Part shown: positions 37,010 through 46,085 of the stretch, in pieces
Position numbering within the stretch: position 1 is the stretch's first letter
How the letters are laid out: every line of letters begins with the position of its first letter
DNA from: Rhodocyclaceae bacterium
Lineage (GTDB): Bacteria > Pseudomonadota > Gammaproteobacteria > Burkholderiales > Rhodocyclaceae
Direction of reading: 5' to 3'
Assembly (NCBI GenBank): GCA_030681195.1
Contig: JAUXXJ010000012.1
Location: 62,001-126,000 of the forward strand
DNA: 64,000 bases
Notes under the pieces: generated by a model
The model's input: only the letters and a program-made list of their open reading frames with translations
What the model was told of the DNA's origin: nothing
The model's database searches: none
Made by a program: the position numbers and the translations under genes

Positions 37010-37998
37010 GCGCGCTCGGACACCCGCTCGCCCAACAGACCCGAGGGCCGGAATACCAGCACCAGGATCAGTACCGCGAAGGCGAACACGTCCTGATAGT
37101 TGCTGCCGAACAACACGACATGCCCCCCGTCAGCGCAACGCTCGCTAAGCATGCCGGATACCACCGGCCAGCGGCACAGGTCGGTGAAGTCGCCGATGTA
37201 GCCTGCCCCGAGCGCTTCGACGAGGCCAAGCAGGAGGCCGCCGAGCATCGCGCCAGCGAGATTGCCGATGCCACCGAGTACGGCGGCCGAGAACGCCTTG
37301 AGGCCGAGAATGAAGCCCATCGTGTAGTGGGCGATGCCATAGTAGGTGCCCACCATCACACCGGCGACGGCGCCGAGGCCGGCGGCGATGATGAAGGTGC
37401 CGGCAATGACACGGTTGGCGTCGATGCCCATCAGGCCGGCGACATGGACGTTTTCCGCCGTGGCGCGCATGGCGATGCCGAAGCGGGTGCGGTACACAAA
37501 CCAGGTGAGCGCAGCCATCAGGATCACCGACATCGAAATGATGGCAATCTGAACACTGCTGATCGCCGCACCGCCAATGGCGAAACTCGTGTTCTCCATG
37601 ATCTGCGGGAAGGCGCGCGGATCGCGGCCCCAGATCAGCAGAGCGACATGCTGCAGGATGATCGACATGCCGATAGCGGTAATCAGCGGCGCCAGTCGTG
37701 GCGCGTGGCGCAGTGGACGGTAGGCGACACGTTCCAGCGTATAGCCGATGGCCATGCAGACGGGAATCGCCGCCAGCACGCCCAGCAGCACAATCAGGGC
37801 GGGTGGTAGCGGCAGCCCCAAGCCGACCACAGCCATGATGACAGTGAACGCGGTCATGGCGCCAATCATCACCACCTCGCCGTGCGCGAAATTGATCAGC
37901 TGGATGACCCCGTAGACCATCGTGTAGCCGAGCGCGACGATGGCATAGACGCTACCCGTGGTCAGGCCGTTGATAATTTGTTGCAGGAAGATGTCCAC
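37006..37998 (-). CDS. livH: Branched-chain amino acid ABC transporter permease LivH, with internal insertion
   Basis: 330 residues from a GTG start (VDIFLQQIINGL); upstream codons lack similarity. GYTMVYGVIQLINFAHGEV, MRATAENVHVAGLMGIDANR and FSAAVLGGIGNLAGAMLGG are typical. Between GYIGDFT and FGSNYQDVFAF there is about 22 additional residues (DLCRWPVVSGMLSERCADGG...), where homologues have a short turn. The insertion is in frame and sits before the last helix. Confidence 0.94.
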   Translation of the reverse strand: MDIFLQQIINGLTTGSVYAIVALGYTMVYGVIQLINFAHGEVVMIGAMTAFTVIMAVVGLGLPLPPALIVLLGVLAAIPVCMAIGYTLERVAYRPLRHAPRLAPLITAIGMSIILQHVALLIWGRDPRAFPQIMENTSFAIGGAAISSVQIAIISMSVILMAALTWFVYRTRFGIAMRATAENVHVAGLMGIDANRVIAGTFIIAAGLGAVAGVMVGTYYGIAHYTMGFILGLKAFSAAVLGGIGNLAGAMLGGLLLGLVEALGAGYIGDFTDLCRWPVVSGMLSERCADGGHVVLFGSNYQDVFAFAVLILVLVFRPSGLLGERVSERA

Positions 37999-38035
37999 GG
38001 CGGCAGATATTACCTTGTTGATAGTCAATCGACGC

Positions 38036-38072
38036 AAAAATGGCACCCCGGGGTTGCCCTGAGGGTGCCATT
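38036..38072 (-). terminator. Terminator/attenuator between livK and livHMGF
   Basis: Minus strand: ATGGCACCC, a loop of about 13 bases, GGGTGCCAT, then TTTTT. It follows the livK stop by about 20 bases and precedes livH, so it probably lowers permease transcription relative to the binding protein. Confidence 0.85.
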
Positions 38073-38091
38073 GCGTTACGGCAAGCGACGA

Positions 38092-39378
38092 TTACTGCTT
38101 GGCGGGTGCCTCGGCCGGTTTGGCCGGCTCGGCGGCAGTTGCCGCCTCGGGAGCAGCGGGGGCCGAAAGGGCAGCGTACTCGTCCAGCGTCAGCGATTTA
38201 CCGCCCTTGATGATGGCCAGCGGCGTGATTTTGCCGGCGGTCAGGGTGAAGATGGTCATTTCGGCGTCCTTGCGGTCACCCTTCTCGTCGAACTGGATGT
38301 TGCCGGAGGCGCCGGTATAGTCAATCGCCTTCAGAGCGGGCAGGTAGGCGGCTGGATCGATCGAGTCGGCTTTCTGCATTGCGGCAATCAGCAGCTTGAC
38401 CGAATCATAGGTGAAGGGGGCGTAGAGAATCGGGTCAATGTTGTACTTGGCCTTGTAACCCTCGACGAACTTGGCACCCGCTGCCTGTACCGGGATGCCC
38501 GCCTGCGAACACACCAGGCCTTCAGCGGCTTCACCCGCCAGCTCGGCCATCTTGTCGGTACAAGCACCATCGCCGAAAGAGAACACGGCACCGATCTTGA
38601 GTTCGCGGGCCTGCTTGAGCAGCGGACCACCGGTGGCGTCCATGCCGCCGTAGAACACAGCATCCGGCTTCTTGCCCTTGATCTTGGTCAGCACGGCTTT
38701 CCAGTCGGCAGTCTTGTCGGTGCCCTTCTCGCGCGGCAGTACCTTCACACCAGCGGCCTTGAGGGTCTTCTCGACCTCATTGGCCAGGCCTTCACCGTAG
38801 GCGGTGGCGTCATCAATGATCGCGACGGTCTTCGGCTTGGCGGTAGCCACCAGATAATTGGCGACGGCGGGACCCTGCTGGTCGTCACGACCCACGACAC
38901 GGAACACACCGGCAAAGCCTTGCTCGGTAAGTGCCGGGTTGGTGGCGGAGCCGGAGATCATCGGCAGGCCAGCCTGGTTGTAAATGGCGGAAGCGGGGAT
39001 GGTGGTGCCGGAGTTGAGGTGGCCGACAATGCCGACGACCTTCGCATCAACCAGCTTTTGGGCGACCGTGTTGCCAACCTTCGGGTCGGATTGGTCATCT
39101 TCAGCGACGATTTCGAACGTGACCGGCTTGCCGCCAATCTGGATGCCGGCCGCGTTGGCCTCATCGATGGCCAGACGGGCACCGTTTTCGTTATCCTTGC
39201 CCAGGTGGGCAATACCGCCGGTCAGCGGCGCCACATGGCCGATCTTGACGATCATCGGCTGCGGCGGGGGAGGCGGAGCCTGTACGACAGGGGCCGGTGG
39301 GGGTTCTTCCTTGCCACAGCCCATCATGAGCACGGCAGCAGCGACAGACACGGAAACGAGCTTGATCGTAGGACGCAT
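38092..39378 (-). CDS. livK: Branched-chain amino acid ABC transporter substrate-binding lipoprotein
   Basis: 428 residues. Lipoprotein signal (VSVAAAVLMMGCGKEEPPP), a proline-rich linker, then a periplasmic binding domain type I (IGHVAPLTGGIAHLGKDNENGARLAI split across the N-lobe, GHLNSGTTIPASAIYNQAGL, VAIIDDATAYGEGLANE). The C-terminus is Ala/Pro-rich. First gene of the liv transcript. Confidence 0.95.
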   Translation of the reverse strand: MRPTIKLVSVSVAAAVLMMGCGKEEPPPAPVVQAPPPPPQPMIVKIGHVAPLTGGIAHLGKDNENGARLAIDEANAAGIQIGGKPVTFEIVAEDDQSDPKVGNTVAQKLVDAKVVGIVGHLNSGTTIPASAIYNQAGLPMISGSATNPALTEQGFAGVFRVVGRDDQQGPAVANYLVATAKPKTVAIIDDATAYGEGLANEVEKTLKAAGVKVLPREKGTDKTADWKAVLTKIKGKKPDAVFYGGMDATGGPLLKQARELKIGAVFSFGDGACTDKMAELAGEAAEGLVCSQAGIPVQAAGAKFVEGYKAKYNIDPILYAPFTYDSVKLLIAAMQKADSIDPAAYLPALKAIDYTGASGNIQFDEKGDRKDAEMTIFTLTAGKITPLAIIKGGKSLTLDEYAALSAPAAPEAATAAEPAKPAEAPAKQ

Positions 39379-39525
39379 TAAGGACTCCAGTAACAGGTTG
39401 GGGTTGTGGATTAGATTAATTAGGTGGAAGGCGAAATATTCCCGAGCGCATGCGATCTGTCAAGCACGGCTTGCCATCGACATGAAAGGGCGCTTAATAT
39501 GCCCCCCCTCACATCGTGAGCCATC

Positions 39526-42102
39526 ATGACCAAACAACTGATCATTGCAGAAAAGCCTTCCGTCGCCCAGGACATCGCCCGGGCGCTGGGCGGATTCACC
39601 CGCGAGGGCGACTATTTCGAGAGCGAGCACTACGTGCTCAGCTCCGCCGTCGGCCATTTGCTTGAGCTGGCGGTGCCCGAGGAATACGAGGTCAAGCGCG
39701 GCAAGTGGACCTTCACGCACCTGCCGGTGATTCCGCCGCGCTTCACACTCAATCCGATCGACAAGACCGCTGACCGACTGCGTCTGCTGACGCGCCTGAT
39801 CAAGCGCAAGGACGTCTCCGGCCTGGTGAATGCCTGTGACGCGGGACGCGAGGGTGAACTGATCTTCCGCTACGTCGTGCAACACGCGCTGACCGAAAAA
39901 ACCGCCAAACCGATTCGCCGCCTCTGGCTGCAGTCAATGACCGCCACTGCCATCCGCGATGGCTTCGCCCATTTGCGTACCAATGAGGAGATGCTGCCGC
40001 TGGCCGACGCCGCCCGTTGCCGCTCCGAGGCCGACTGGCTGATCGGCATCAACGGTACGCGCGCCATGACGGCCTTCAATTCGCAGGAAGGCGGCTTCTA
40101 CAAGACCACCGTCGGCCGCGTACAGACGCCGACGCTGGCCATCCTCGTCGAACGCGAGAAGACCATTCGTGCCTTTCAGTCGCGTGACTACTGGGAAGTC
40201 GAAGCCGAGTTTCAGGCCGTTGCCGGCACCTATCGCGGCAAATGGTTCGACGAGAAGTTCAAGAAGTCCGAGGACGAGCACGCCAAGGCAGAACGATTTT
40301 GGGATCAAGCAAGCGCCGAAACCCTGCGCAAGAAGTGTCTCGGCAAGCACGGCGAGGTTACGGAAGAGGCCACGCCCAAGACCGAAGCGTGCCCATTGCT
40401 CTACGATCTGACCTCGCTGCAGCGCGATGCCAACGGCCGTTTCGGCTTCTCGGCACGCAACACGCTGGCGATTGCGCAGGCGCTGTATGAACGCCACAAG
40501 GTACTGACCTATCCACGGACGGATTCGCGCTACCTGCCCGAGGACATGATCGGTCCGGCCAAGGACACCCTCCGCGAACTGACGGATGGGCCCCTCGGCA
40601 AGCACGCCACCACGGTGCTCGACAACGGCTGGGTGCATCCGACCAAACGCATCTTCAACAATGCCAAGGTGAGCGATCACTTCGCCATTATCCCCACTGG
40701 CACGGCGCCGAAAAGCCTGTCCGAACCCGAGCAGAAGCTCTACGACCTGGTCGTCAAACGCTTCATCGCCATTTTCTTCCCGTCTGCCGAATACCTCGTC
40801 ACCACGCGCATCACGCGCGTTGAAAGCGAGCCGTTCAAGACCGTCGGCAAGGTACTGGTCACCCCGGGCTGGCTGGCCGTTTATGGCAAGGAAGCTGCCG
40901 GTGCGGATGAAGAAAATCCCAACCTGCCGCTGCTGGAAAAGAAAGAGCGCGTCTGGGCCAACGATGTCGAAGTAAAAGCCAACGCCACCAAGCCGCCACC
41001 ACGCTTCAACGAAGCGACGCTGCTCTCGGCGATGGAAGGTGCGGGGAAGTTGGTTGACGACGAAGAACTGCGCGAAGCCATGTCCGAACGTGGTCTCGGC
41101 ACACCGGCCACGCGCGCCGCCACCATCGAAGGCCTGATCGCCGAGGAATACCTGCACCGCAACGGCCGCGAACTGCAGCCGACCGCCAAGGCATTCAATC
41201 TGTTTTTTGCGCTCGAACAGCTCAAGGTGGACGAGATGCGTTCGCCGGAACTCACCGGTCTGTGGGAATGGAAGCTGCGCGAAATGGAGCATGGACGCCT
41301 CAAGCGCGAGGAGTTCATGGCCCATATCACCGAGCAGACGCAGGCGATGGTCGAACACATCAAGACCGGCGAGTTTGCCGATGCCGACTTCGGCACGCTC
41401 AAGACTCCCTGCCCGAAATGCGGCGGCGCGATTCACGAAACCTACCGCCACTTCAAGTGCGACCAATGCGACTACAAGCTGTGGAAGGTCGTCGCCAGCC
41501 GCCAGTGGGAGCCGGAAGAAATGGATCAACTGCTGCGTGAGCGCCAGATCGGCCCGCTGCAAGGCTTCCGCAGCAAGATGGGGCGCGCCTTCGCCGCCGT
41601 CATCAAGCTCAACGATGAGCATGCGCCGAGTTTCGACTTTGGCAACGACGAGGACAACACCGAGGAAGTGGATTTCAGTGGTCAGGAACCGCTCGGCGCC
41701 TGCCCGAAATGTGCCGCACGCGTTTTCGAACAGCCGATGAACTACCTCTGCGAGAAAGCCACCGGCGCCGCCAAAACCTGCGACTTCCGCTCCGGCAAGG
41801 TGATCCTGCAACAGGAAATCAGCGTTGGCGAAATGCAGAAGCTGCTGGAAACCGGCAAGACCAGCCTGCTCAAGGGCTTCGTCTCCAACCGCACCCGCAA
41901 GAAGTTTTCCGCCTATCTCGTGCGCGGGGCAGACGGCAAGGTCGGTTTCGAGTTCGAGCAGCGAGCCGCCAAGGCGCCTAAAACTGCCAAGCCTGCGACC
42001 GAAGCCAAAGCAGAGAAACCCGCCAAGGCGACAAAAGTCGGCGCTGGCAAGACGGCAACTGCCAAGAAAACTGTGACAAAGAAGGCAACTGGAAAAGCAT
42101 AG
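39526..42102 (+). CDS. topB: DNA topoisomerase III
   Basis: 858 residues. TOPRIM domain at the N-terminus (KQLIIAEKPSVAQDIARALG, NACDAGREGELIF), active-site tyrosine in LTYPRTDSRYLP near residue 330, then ERGLGTPATRAATIEGLI, and two C-terminal zinc modules (CPKCGGAIHE..CDQCDY and CPKCAARVFE..). A Lys/Ala-rich tail includes KVGAGKTATAKK, encoded by a dispersed-repeat copy. Decatenates DNA and resolves recombination intermediates. Confidence 0.97.
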   Translation: MTKQLIIAEKPSVAQDIARALGGFTREGDYFESEHYVLSSAVGHLLELAVPEEYEVKRGKWTFTHLPVIPPRFTLNPIDKTADRLRLLTRLIKRKDVSGLVNACDAGREGELIFRYVVQHALTEKTAKPIRRLWLQSMTATAIRDGFAHLRTNEEMLPLADAARCRSEADWLIGINGTRAMTAFNSQEGGFYKTTVGRVQTPTLAILVEREKTIRAFQSRDYWEVEAEFQAVAGTYRGKWFDEKFKKSEDEHAKAERFWDQASAETLRKKCLGKHGEVTEEATPKTEACPLLYDLTSLQRDANGRFGFSARNTLAIAQALYERHKVLTYPRTDSRYLPEDMIGPAKDTLRELTDGPLGKHATTVLDNGWVHPTKRIFNNAKVSDHFAIIPTGTAPKSLSEPEQKLYDLVVKRFIAIFFPSAEYLVTTRITRVESEPFKTVGKVLVTPGWLAVYGKEAAGADEENPNLPLLEKKERVWANDVEVKANATKPPPRFNEATLLSAMEGAGKLVDDEELREAMSERGLGTPATRAATIEGLIAEEYLHRNGRELQPTAKAFNLFFALEQLKVDEMRSPELTGLWEWKLREMEHGRLKREEFMAHITEQTQAMVEHIKTGEFADADFGTLKTPCPKCGGAIHETYRHFKCDQCDYKLWKVVASRQWEPEEMDQLLRERQIGPLQGFRSKMGRAFAAVIKLNDEHAPSFDFGNDEDNTEEVDFSGQEPLGACPKCAARVFEQPMNYLCEKATGAAKTCDFRSGKVILQQEISVGEMQKLLETGKTSLLKGFVSNRTRKKFSAYLVRGADGKVGFEFEQRAAKAPKTAKPATEAKAEKPAKATKVGAGKTATAKKTVTKKATGKA
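42033..42057 (+). repeat. Dispersed 25-bp repeat, at the 3' end of topB
   Basis: Perfect consensus copy; read in the + frame as KVGAGKTA inside the basic tail. Confidence 0.93.
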
Positions 42103-42350
42103 TGGGAACTCTCCTGCGGATTGGCAGTTGGCGAGTCATGATCTACTCACTCGACCACCCTCCCGCACACGTGCATATCGTCGGCCCTGAAGGACGTGCG
42201 AAAATAGCCCTGAACTGTCCCGATGGGCCAGTCTTGCCAATTGAAATTCGAGGTATTGAACCCACGGCAATCAAAAATGCTCTCCGCGAAGTTGATCAAC
42301 GGTTAGCGGAACTCTGTCAGGCATGGAGGTCTGTACATGGAACCTATTGA
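42102..42350 (+). CDS. DUF4160 family protein
   Basis: 82 residues from a GTG sharing one base with the topB stop. The DUF4160 signature is clear: a short beta start, then YSLDHPPAHVHIVGPEGRAK with two His, and IEIRGIEPTAIKNAL. Partnered by a DUF2442 gene that overlaps its end by 14 bases. Such pairs are abundant and mobile and are suspected toxin-antitoxin-like modules; activity is unproven. Confidence 0.85.
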   Translation: MGTLLRIGSWRVMIYSLDHPPAHVHIVGPEGRAKIALNCPDGPVLPIEIRGIEPTAIKNALREVDQRLAELCQAWRSVHGTY

Positions 42351-42636
42351 CGAAGTAATTGCACGTGCCATGGCGCGTGGTGCCAAGCAGGCTGCATGCG
42401 AACCTCAAGCGGTAAGCGCTCACTACGATAGTGTGCGCAAACGACTGATCATTGAGCTGGTGGGGGGGGCGGAGCTAACCATCCCCGCTGACCGTCTAGG
42501 GCTACCTGCCAACGCCGATCTATCGGGCGTCCGAGTTGAGGGCGCAGGATTCGATCTCTATTTTCCTGCAATAGACGAAGGTGCTTTCGTTCCAGATTTG
42601 GCTCGAGCAGCCATCGAACACCGCCTCGCCGCTTAA
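42337..42636 (+). CDS. DUF2442 family protein
   Basis: 99 residues. The DUF2442 fold is seen in RKRLIIELVGGAELTIPADRLG and VRVEGAGFDLYFPAIDEGAFVPDL. Paired with the overlapping DUF4160 gene. A truncated DUF2442 gene also occurs in the integron at 51.1-51.2 kb. Confidence 0.85.
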   Translation: MEPIDEVIARAMARGAKQAACEPQAVSAHYDSVRKRLIIELVGGAELTIPADRLGLPANADLSGVRVEGAGFDLYFPAIDEGAFVPDLARAAIEHRLAA

Positions 42637-42647
42637 CCGTTGCGCTG

Positions 42648-42672
42648 AAAAGTCGGCGCTGGTGAGACGGCA
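42648..42672 (+). repeat. Dispersed 25-bp repeat, intergenic copy
   Basis: One substitution (T for C at position 16). It lies 11 bases after the DUF2442 stop, in the convergent gap before the GNAT gene. Confidence 0.9.
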
Positions 42673-42694
42673 GGAGTTGCAGGGGGTTATCCCG

Positions 42695-43264
42695 CTACGC
42701 CCTAGCTCCGGCATACGGCCAGCGCATCAACACACCGTAAGCCAGTTTCCGTAGCGCCCGGGTAAACACCGGGGCTGGCTCAAGCGCGGGCATGGCCTGC
42801 GCCAGCGCCGGGGTTTGCGCCAGCGTTTTGGCAAAGCGGAACTTGGCCCCAGCGGCGTAAGTCTGCTCTCCCCGCCGCGCATAGCCGTTGCGTTCGTAAA
42901 AGTGCTGGGCGTGCACGTTGTCCACCCTCGTGTCCAGCATGATGGAGTCGAAGCCACAGGTTTTCGCGTGCCTTTCGCTCGTGGCCAGCAAGGAACCCGC
43001 CACGTCAATACCGCGCCATGCAGGCAGCACGCCAAGATAGTTGAGCCACGCCACCCCCGGTTCGCCGCGCGGCTGGATCTGGTAGTAGCCAATGATGTCG
43101 CGCCCGTGGCATGCCACCACGGTGCCTTGGTGATGCCAGCGCAGCAAATGCGAGACATCGCTATCGCTCAATTCGGGGAAGATGGTGTGCGCAACCGGTC
43201 CAAGACGGGGCCAGTCCGATATGCGGGCATTGCGCATCTGAATAGGCGGGGGAGTCGATTCCAT
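42695..43264 (-). CDS. GNAT family N-acetyltransferase
   Basis: 189 residues. The acetyl-CoA fold is visible: VAWLNYLGVLPAWRGIDVAGSLL (motif A, with atypical Q/R-x-x-G-x-G/A) and MLDTRVDNVHAQHFYERNGYARRG. The C-terminal 50 residues are Ala/Pro-rich. Substrate unknown. Confidence 0.88.
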   Translation of the reverse strand: MESTPPPIQMRNARISDWPRLGPVAHTIFPELSDSDVSHLLRWHHQGTVVACHGRDIIGYYQIQPRGEPGVAWLNYLGVLPAWRGIDVAGSLLATSERHAKTCGFDSIMLDTRVDNVHAQHFYERNGYARRGEQTYAAGAKFRFAKTLAQTPALAQAMPALEPAPVFTRALRKLAYGVLMRWPYAGARA

Positions 43265-43358
43265 AGGAGGTGGACAACCCAGGCGGATATAAATTCAGCG
43301 CAGAACGTCCAAGGCCCCGGGTTTCGTAGGGGCCGAATGGCTCAGGGCAGGCAGTGCT

Positions 43359-44564
43359 CTATTGCGCCCAGAAGCGGTTGATGTCCGTCAGCCCCCAAGT
43401 GGCCGCGTCTTCGCGGCCGACAATCTTCTCGGCGCCCTGTTTTGACAGGTCGATGATTTCCGGCGGAATGTAGGCCTTCGACTTGGTCGAGAAAAACACC
43501 TTGACCTGCGGCGCCAGCAGGGACTTTTGCGACTGCTCGATCACCACGCCGAGCCGACCGGAAGCCAATCTGACCAGCGAGCCGGTCGGGTAAATACCGA
43601 TGCTCTTGACGAAGGCCTGGAAGACGCGTTCGTCGAAGTGACCCTTCGACCATTCGGTCATCTTGCGAATCGACTCGGCCGGATCCCAGCCGTCCTTGTA
43701 GGGGCGGTTCGAGGTGATCGCGTCATACACATCACAGATCGCACCCATCTTGGCAAACAGGCTGATCTCGTCGCCCTTGAGGCCCTTGGGATAGCCGGAA
43801 CCATCGACCTTTTCGTGGTGGTACAGACAGACGTCGAGCGATACCTCACCTGCGCCGCCCCCTTCCACCAGCAGACGATGGCCTTCCACCGGATGGCTCT
43901 TGATGATGCGAAACTCCTCTTCGGTGAGTTTGCCGGGCTTGTTAAGCACCTCCATCGGCATCAGCGCTTTGCCCAGATCGTGCAGCAGCCCGGCCATGCC
44001 AGCAGCACGCGTGGCTTGGTCATCCAGACTGAGCTGACGTGAGAGGGCAACCATCAGGGCACAAACCGCCACCGAATGCATGTAGGTGTAATCGTCGGCC
44101 GAGCGCAGACGCGCCAGACTGATCAGCGCACCGGGATTACGCATCACAGAGTTGGAAATCTCGTCGACCAGCGCGCCAGCGGCTTCGTGGTCAACCGCCT
44201 TGCCCATGCGCGCTTCCTGGAACATGGAGACAACCGCTTCCTTGGATTTCGCGCAAATTTTGGCAGCCCGCTTGACCTCATCGGCCATCGAGACGCGTAC
44301 TTCGACAGGTTTGGGCGGCGCGATGTGCTCCAGCACATCGTCGATTTCCGCCTCGGCTTCCTGCTTGGTCTCGCCGACCACATCGACACCCTTCTGGATG
44401 TCGATCCACACTTCCTTGATGCCGCAGGTTTGAATCGTCTTGAGGTCAGCGGCGGCGTTAAGGACAAAGTTCTCTCGCCAGAACGGATGATCCATCCACG
44501 AACCGCAGAACTCCTGAATGTGCATGCCCAGCGTGAGCTGGGTGACGGCGATTTTTTTCAGCAT
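43359..44564 (-). CDS. HD-GYP domain protein with N-terminal DUF3391
   Basis: 401 residues. N-terminal DUF3391 (KKIAVTQLTLGMHIQEFCGS, IKEVWIDIQKGVDV) and an HD-GYP domain with HDLGKALMP, KSHPVEGHRLL, and HHEKVDGSGYPKGLKG, all metal-binding and GYP residues intact, so c-di-GMP phosphodiesterase activity is expected. Transcribed divergently from uppP. Confidence 0.95.
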   Translation of the reverse strand: MLKKIAVTQLTLGMHIQEFCGSWMDHPFWRENFVLNAAADLKTIQTCGIKEVWIDIQKGVDVVGETKQEAEAEIDDVLEHIAPPKPVEVRVSMADEVKRAAKICAKSKEAVVSMFQEARMGKAVDHEAAGALVDEISNSVMRNPGALISLARLRSADDYTYMHSVAVCALMVALSRQLSLDDQATRAAGMAGLLHDLGKALMPMEVLNKPGKLTEEEFRIIKSHPVEGHRLLVEGGGAGEVSLDVCLYHHEKVDGSGYPKGLKGDEISLFAKMGAICDVYDAITSNRPYKDGWDPAESIRKMTEWSKGHFDERVFQAFVKSIGIYPTGSLVRLASGRLGVVIEQSQKSLLAPQVKVFFSTKSKAYIPPEIIDLSKQGAEKIVGREDAATWGLTDINRFWAQ

Positions 44565-44661
44565 GCTAGACTTATTTTCCCTCGGAACGGGGACGCCACT
44601 TTGTCAAAGCCCATTCTACCGTGCCGACCTTGATGTCTAGCGTAGAACCAATCGGACAAAG

Positions 44662-45474
44662 ATGGATTTCCTGCAAATCGTCATACTTGCCGTCATACAA
44701 GGCTTCACCGAGTTTTTACCAATTTCCAGTTCGGCCCACCTGATTCTGTTTCCGCGGCTGTTGGGCTGGACGGATCAGGGGCTGGCCTTCGATGTGGCCG
44801 TCCATCTCGGCACGCTGGGCGCCGTGGTCTGGTATTTCCGCACCGACTTGGCCGGGATGAGTCGCGATTGGCTTGGCTCGCTGCGTCTGCGCCGCTCGGT
44901 TGGCGACAGCCGGTTGGCATGGGCGGTACTGCTCGGCACGATCCCGGTCGGATTGGCCGGGCTGCTGTTCAAGGGTCTTGTCGAAACCGAATTGCGTTCG
45001 CCCATGGTGATCGCCTGGGCGACGATCATTTTCGGCTTATTGCTCTGGCTGGCCGACCATGTCGGCCGCAAGAGCAGCCAGCCGCGTGACGAACGCAGCC
45101 TGACCTGGCGCGACATTGCCCTGATCGGCTGTGCGCAGGCGGTGGCCTTGATTCCCGGTACCTCGCGTTCCGGCATTACCATGACGGCCGGTTTGCTGCT
45201 CGGGTTGTCGCGTTCCGCCGCAGCGCGCTTTTCCTTCCTGCTTTCGATACCCGTCATCGTGCTGGCCAGCGGCCTGAGTGTGCTCGATCTGGTGCGTGGC
45301 GATCATGCCGTAGATTGGCTTTCCCTCAGCGTTGGCGCACTCCTCTCCGGCCTCAGCGCCTATGCCTGCATCCATCTCTTCCTCAAGCTGCTGGAACGCA
45401 TCGGCATGCTGCCCTTCGTGATCTATCGGCTGATACTCGGCGCGCTGCTGCTCTACCTGTTTGCCGGCGCATGA
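44662..45474 (+). CDS. uppP: Undecaprenyl-diphosphatase
   Basis: 270 residues, eight-helix BacA/UppP family that recycles the lipid carrier of peptidoglycan. Both catalytic motifs are present: GFTEFLPISSSAHLIL near residue 13 and IPGTSRSGITMTAGLLLG near 165. Its stop overlaps the downstream esterase-like gene (ATGA). Confidence 0.98.
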   Translation: MDFLQIVILAVIQGFTEFLPISSSAHLILFPRLLGWTDQGLAFDVAVHLGTLGAVVWYFRTDLAGMSRDWLGSLRLRRSVGDSRLAWAVLLGTIPVGLAGLLFKGLVETELRSPMVIAWATIIFGLLLWLADHVGRKSSQPRDERSLTWRDIALIGCAQAVALIPGTSRSGITMTAGLLLGLSRSAAARFSFLLSIPVIVLASGLSVLDLVRGDHAVDWLSLSVGALLSGLSAYACIHLFLKLLERIGMLPFVIYRLILGALLLYLFAGA

Positions 45475-46055
45475 CCGAATCCTCGATCCTCTATCTACAT
45501 GGCTTCACCAGCGGCCCGCAATCGCGCAAGGTGCAAGCGCTCGCAGCGCGCATGGCGGCGCGCGGCCTGGCTGACAGCTTGCACTGTCCGCAGCTCATGG
45601 CATCCCCCGCAGCATCGATTGAGCTGATTGAAGGCCTGCTGCAAAAAGTCGGCGGTGACAGGACGGCAACTTTGGTGGGTTCGTCTCTCGGCGGCTACTA
45701 CGCCACCCACCTCGCCGAGAAGCACGGACTGAAAGCGGTACTGGTCAACCCGGCCGTCGTTGCCGCCATCGAACTCGAACGCTACCTCGGCCCGCAAACC
45801 TGGCTCTACAGCGGTGAGTCCTTCGAATTCACCCGCCAGCACATCGCCGAACTACGCGCACTCGAAGTACCACAACTGGCTGACCCTTCGCGCTACTGGC
45901 TGTTGGCGGAAGAGGGCGATGAGACACTCGACTATCGGCAGGCCGTCGCCCGCTACGCCGGCGCCAAACAAACCATCCTGCCCGGCGGCGACCACAGCTT
46001 CACGCGCTGGGATGACTATCTCGACCCAATTCTGGAATTTGCAGCGCTCGTATAA
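45471..46055 (+). CDS. YqiA/YcfP-type alpha/beta-hydrolase esterase
   Basis: 194 residues. Starts MTESSILYLHGFTSGPQS (oxyanion strand), nucleophile elbow VGSSLGGYYATHLAEK with Ser in GSSLGG, and catalytic His in LPGGDHSFTRWDDY. YqiA is a small cytoplasmic esterase. KVGGDRTATLVG right before the nucleophile is encoded by a dispersed-repeat copy. Confidence 0.92.
   Translation: MTESSILYLHGFTSGPQSRKVQALAARMAARGLADSLHCPQLMASPAASIELIEGLLQKVGGDRTATLVGSSLGGYYATHLAEKHGLKAVLVNPAVVAAIELERYLGPQTWLYSGESFEFTRQHIAELRALEVPQLADPSRYWLLAEEGDETLDYRQAVARYAGAKQTILPGGDHSFTRWDDYLDPILEFAALV
45644..45668 (+). repeat. Dispersed 25-bp repeat, inside the YqiA-like gene
   Basis: Two substitutions in the middle (G for C at 12, A for G at 15). 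Read in frame as KVGGDRTA. Confidence 0.86.
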
Positions 46056-46085
46056 TCCGCCCCCCTTCCCTGCTGCCCTCTCCCC

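Noticed and set aside
39934..41811. Long antisense open frame opposite topB (about 625 codons)
   Set aside because: It is the shadow of a G+C-rich gene: topB has full family similarity, the antisense product has none.
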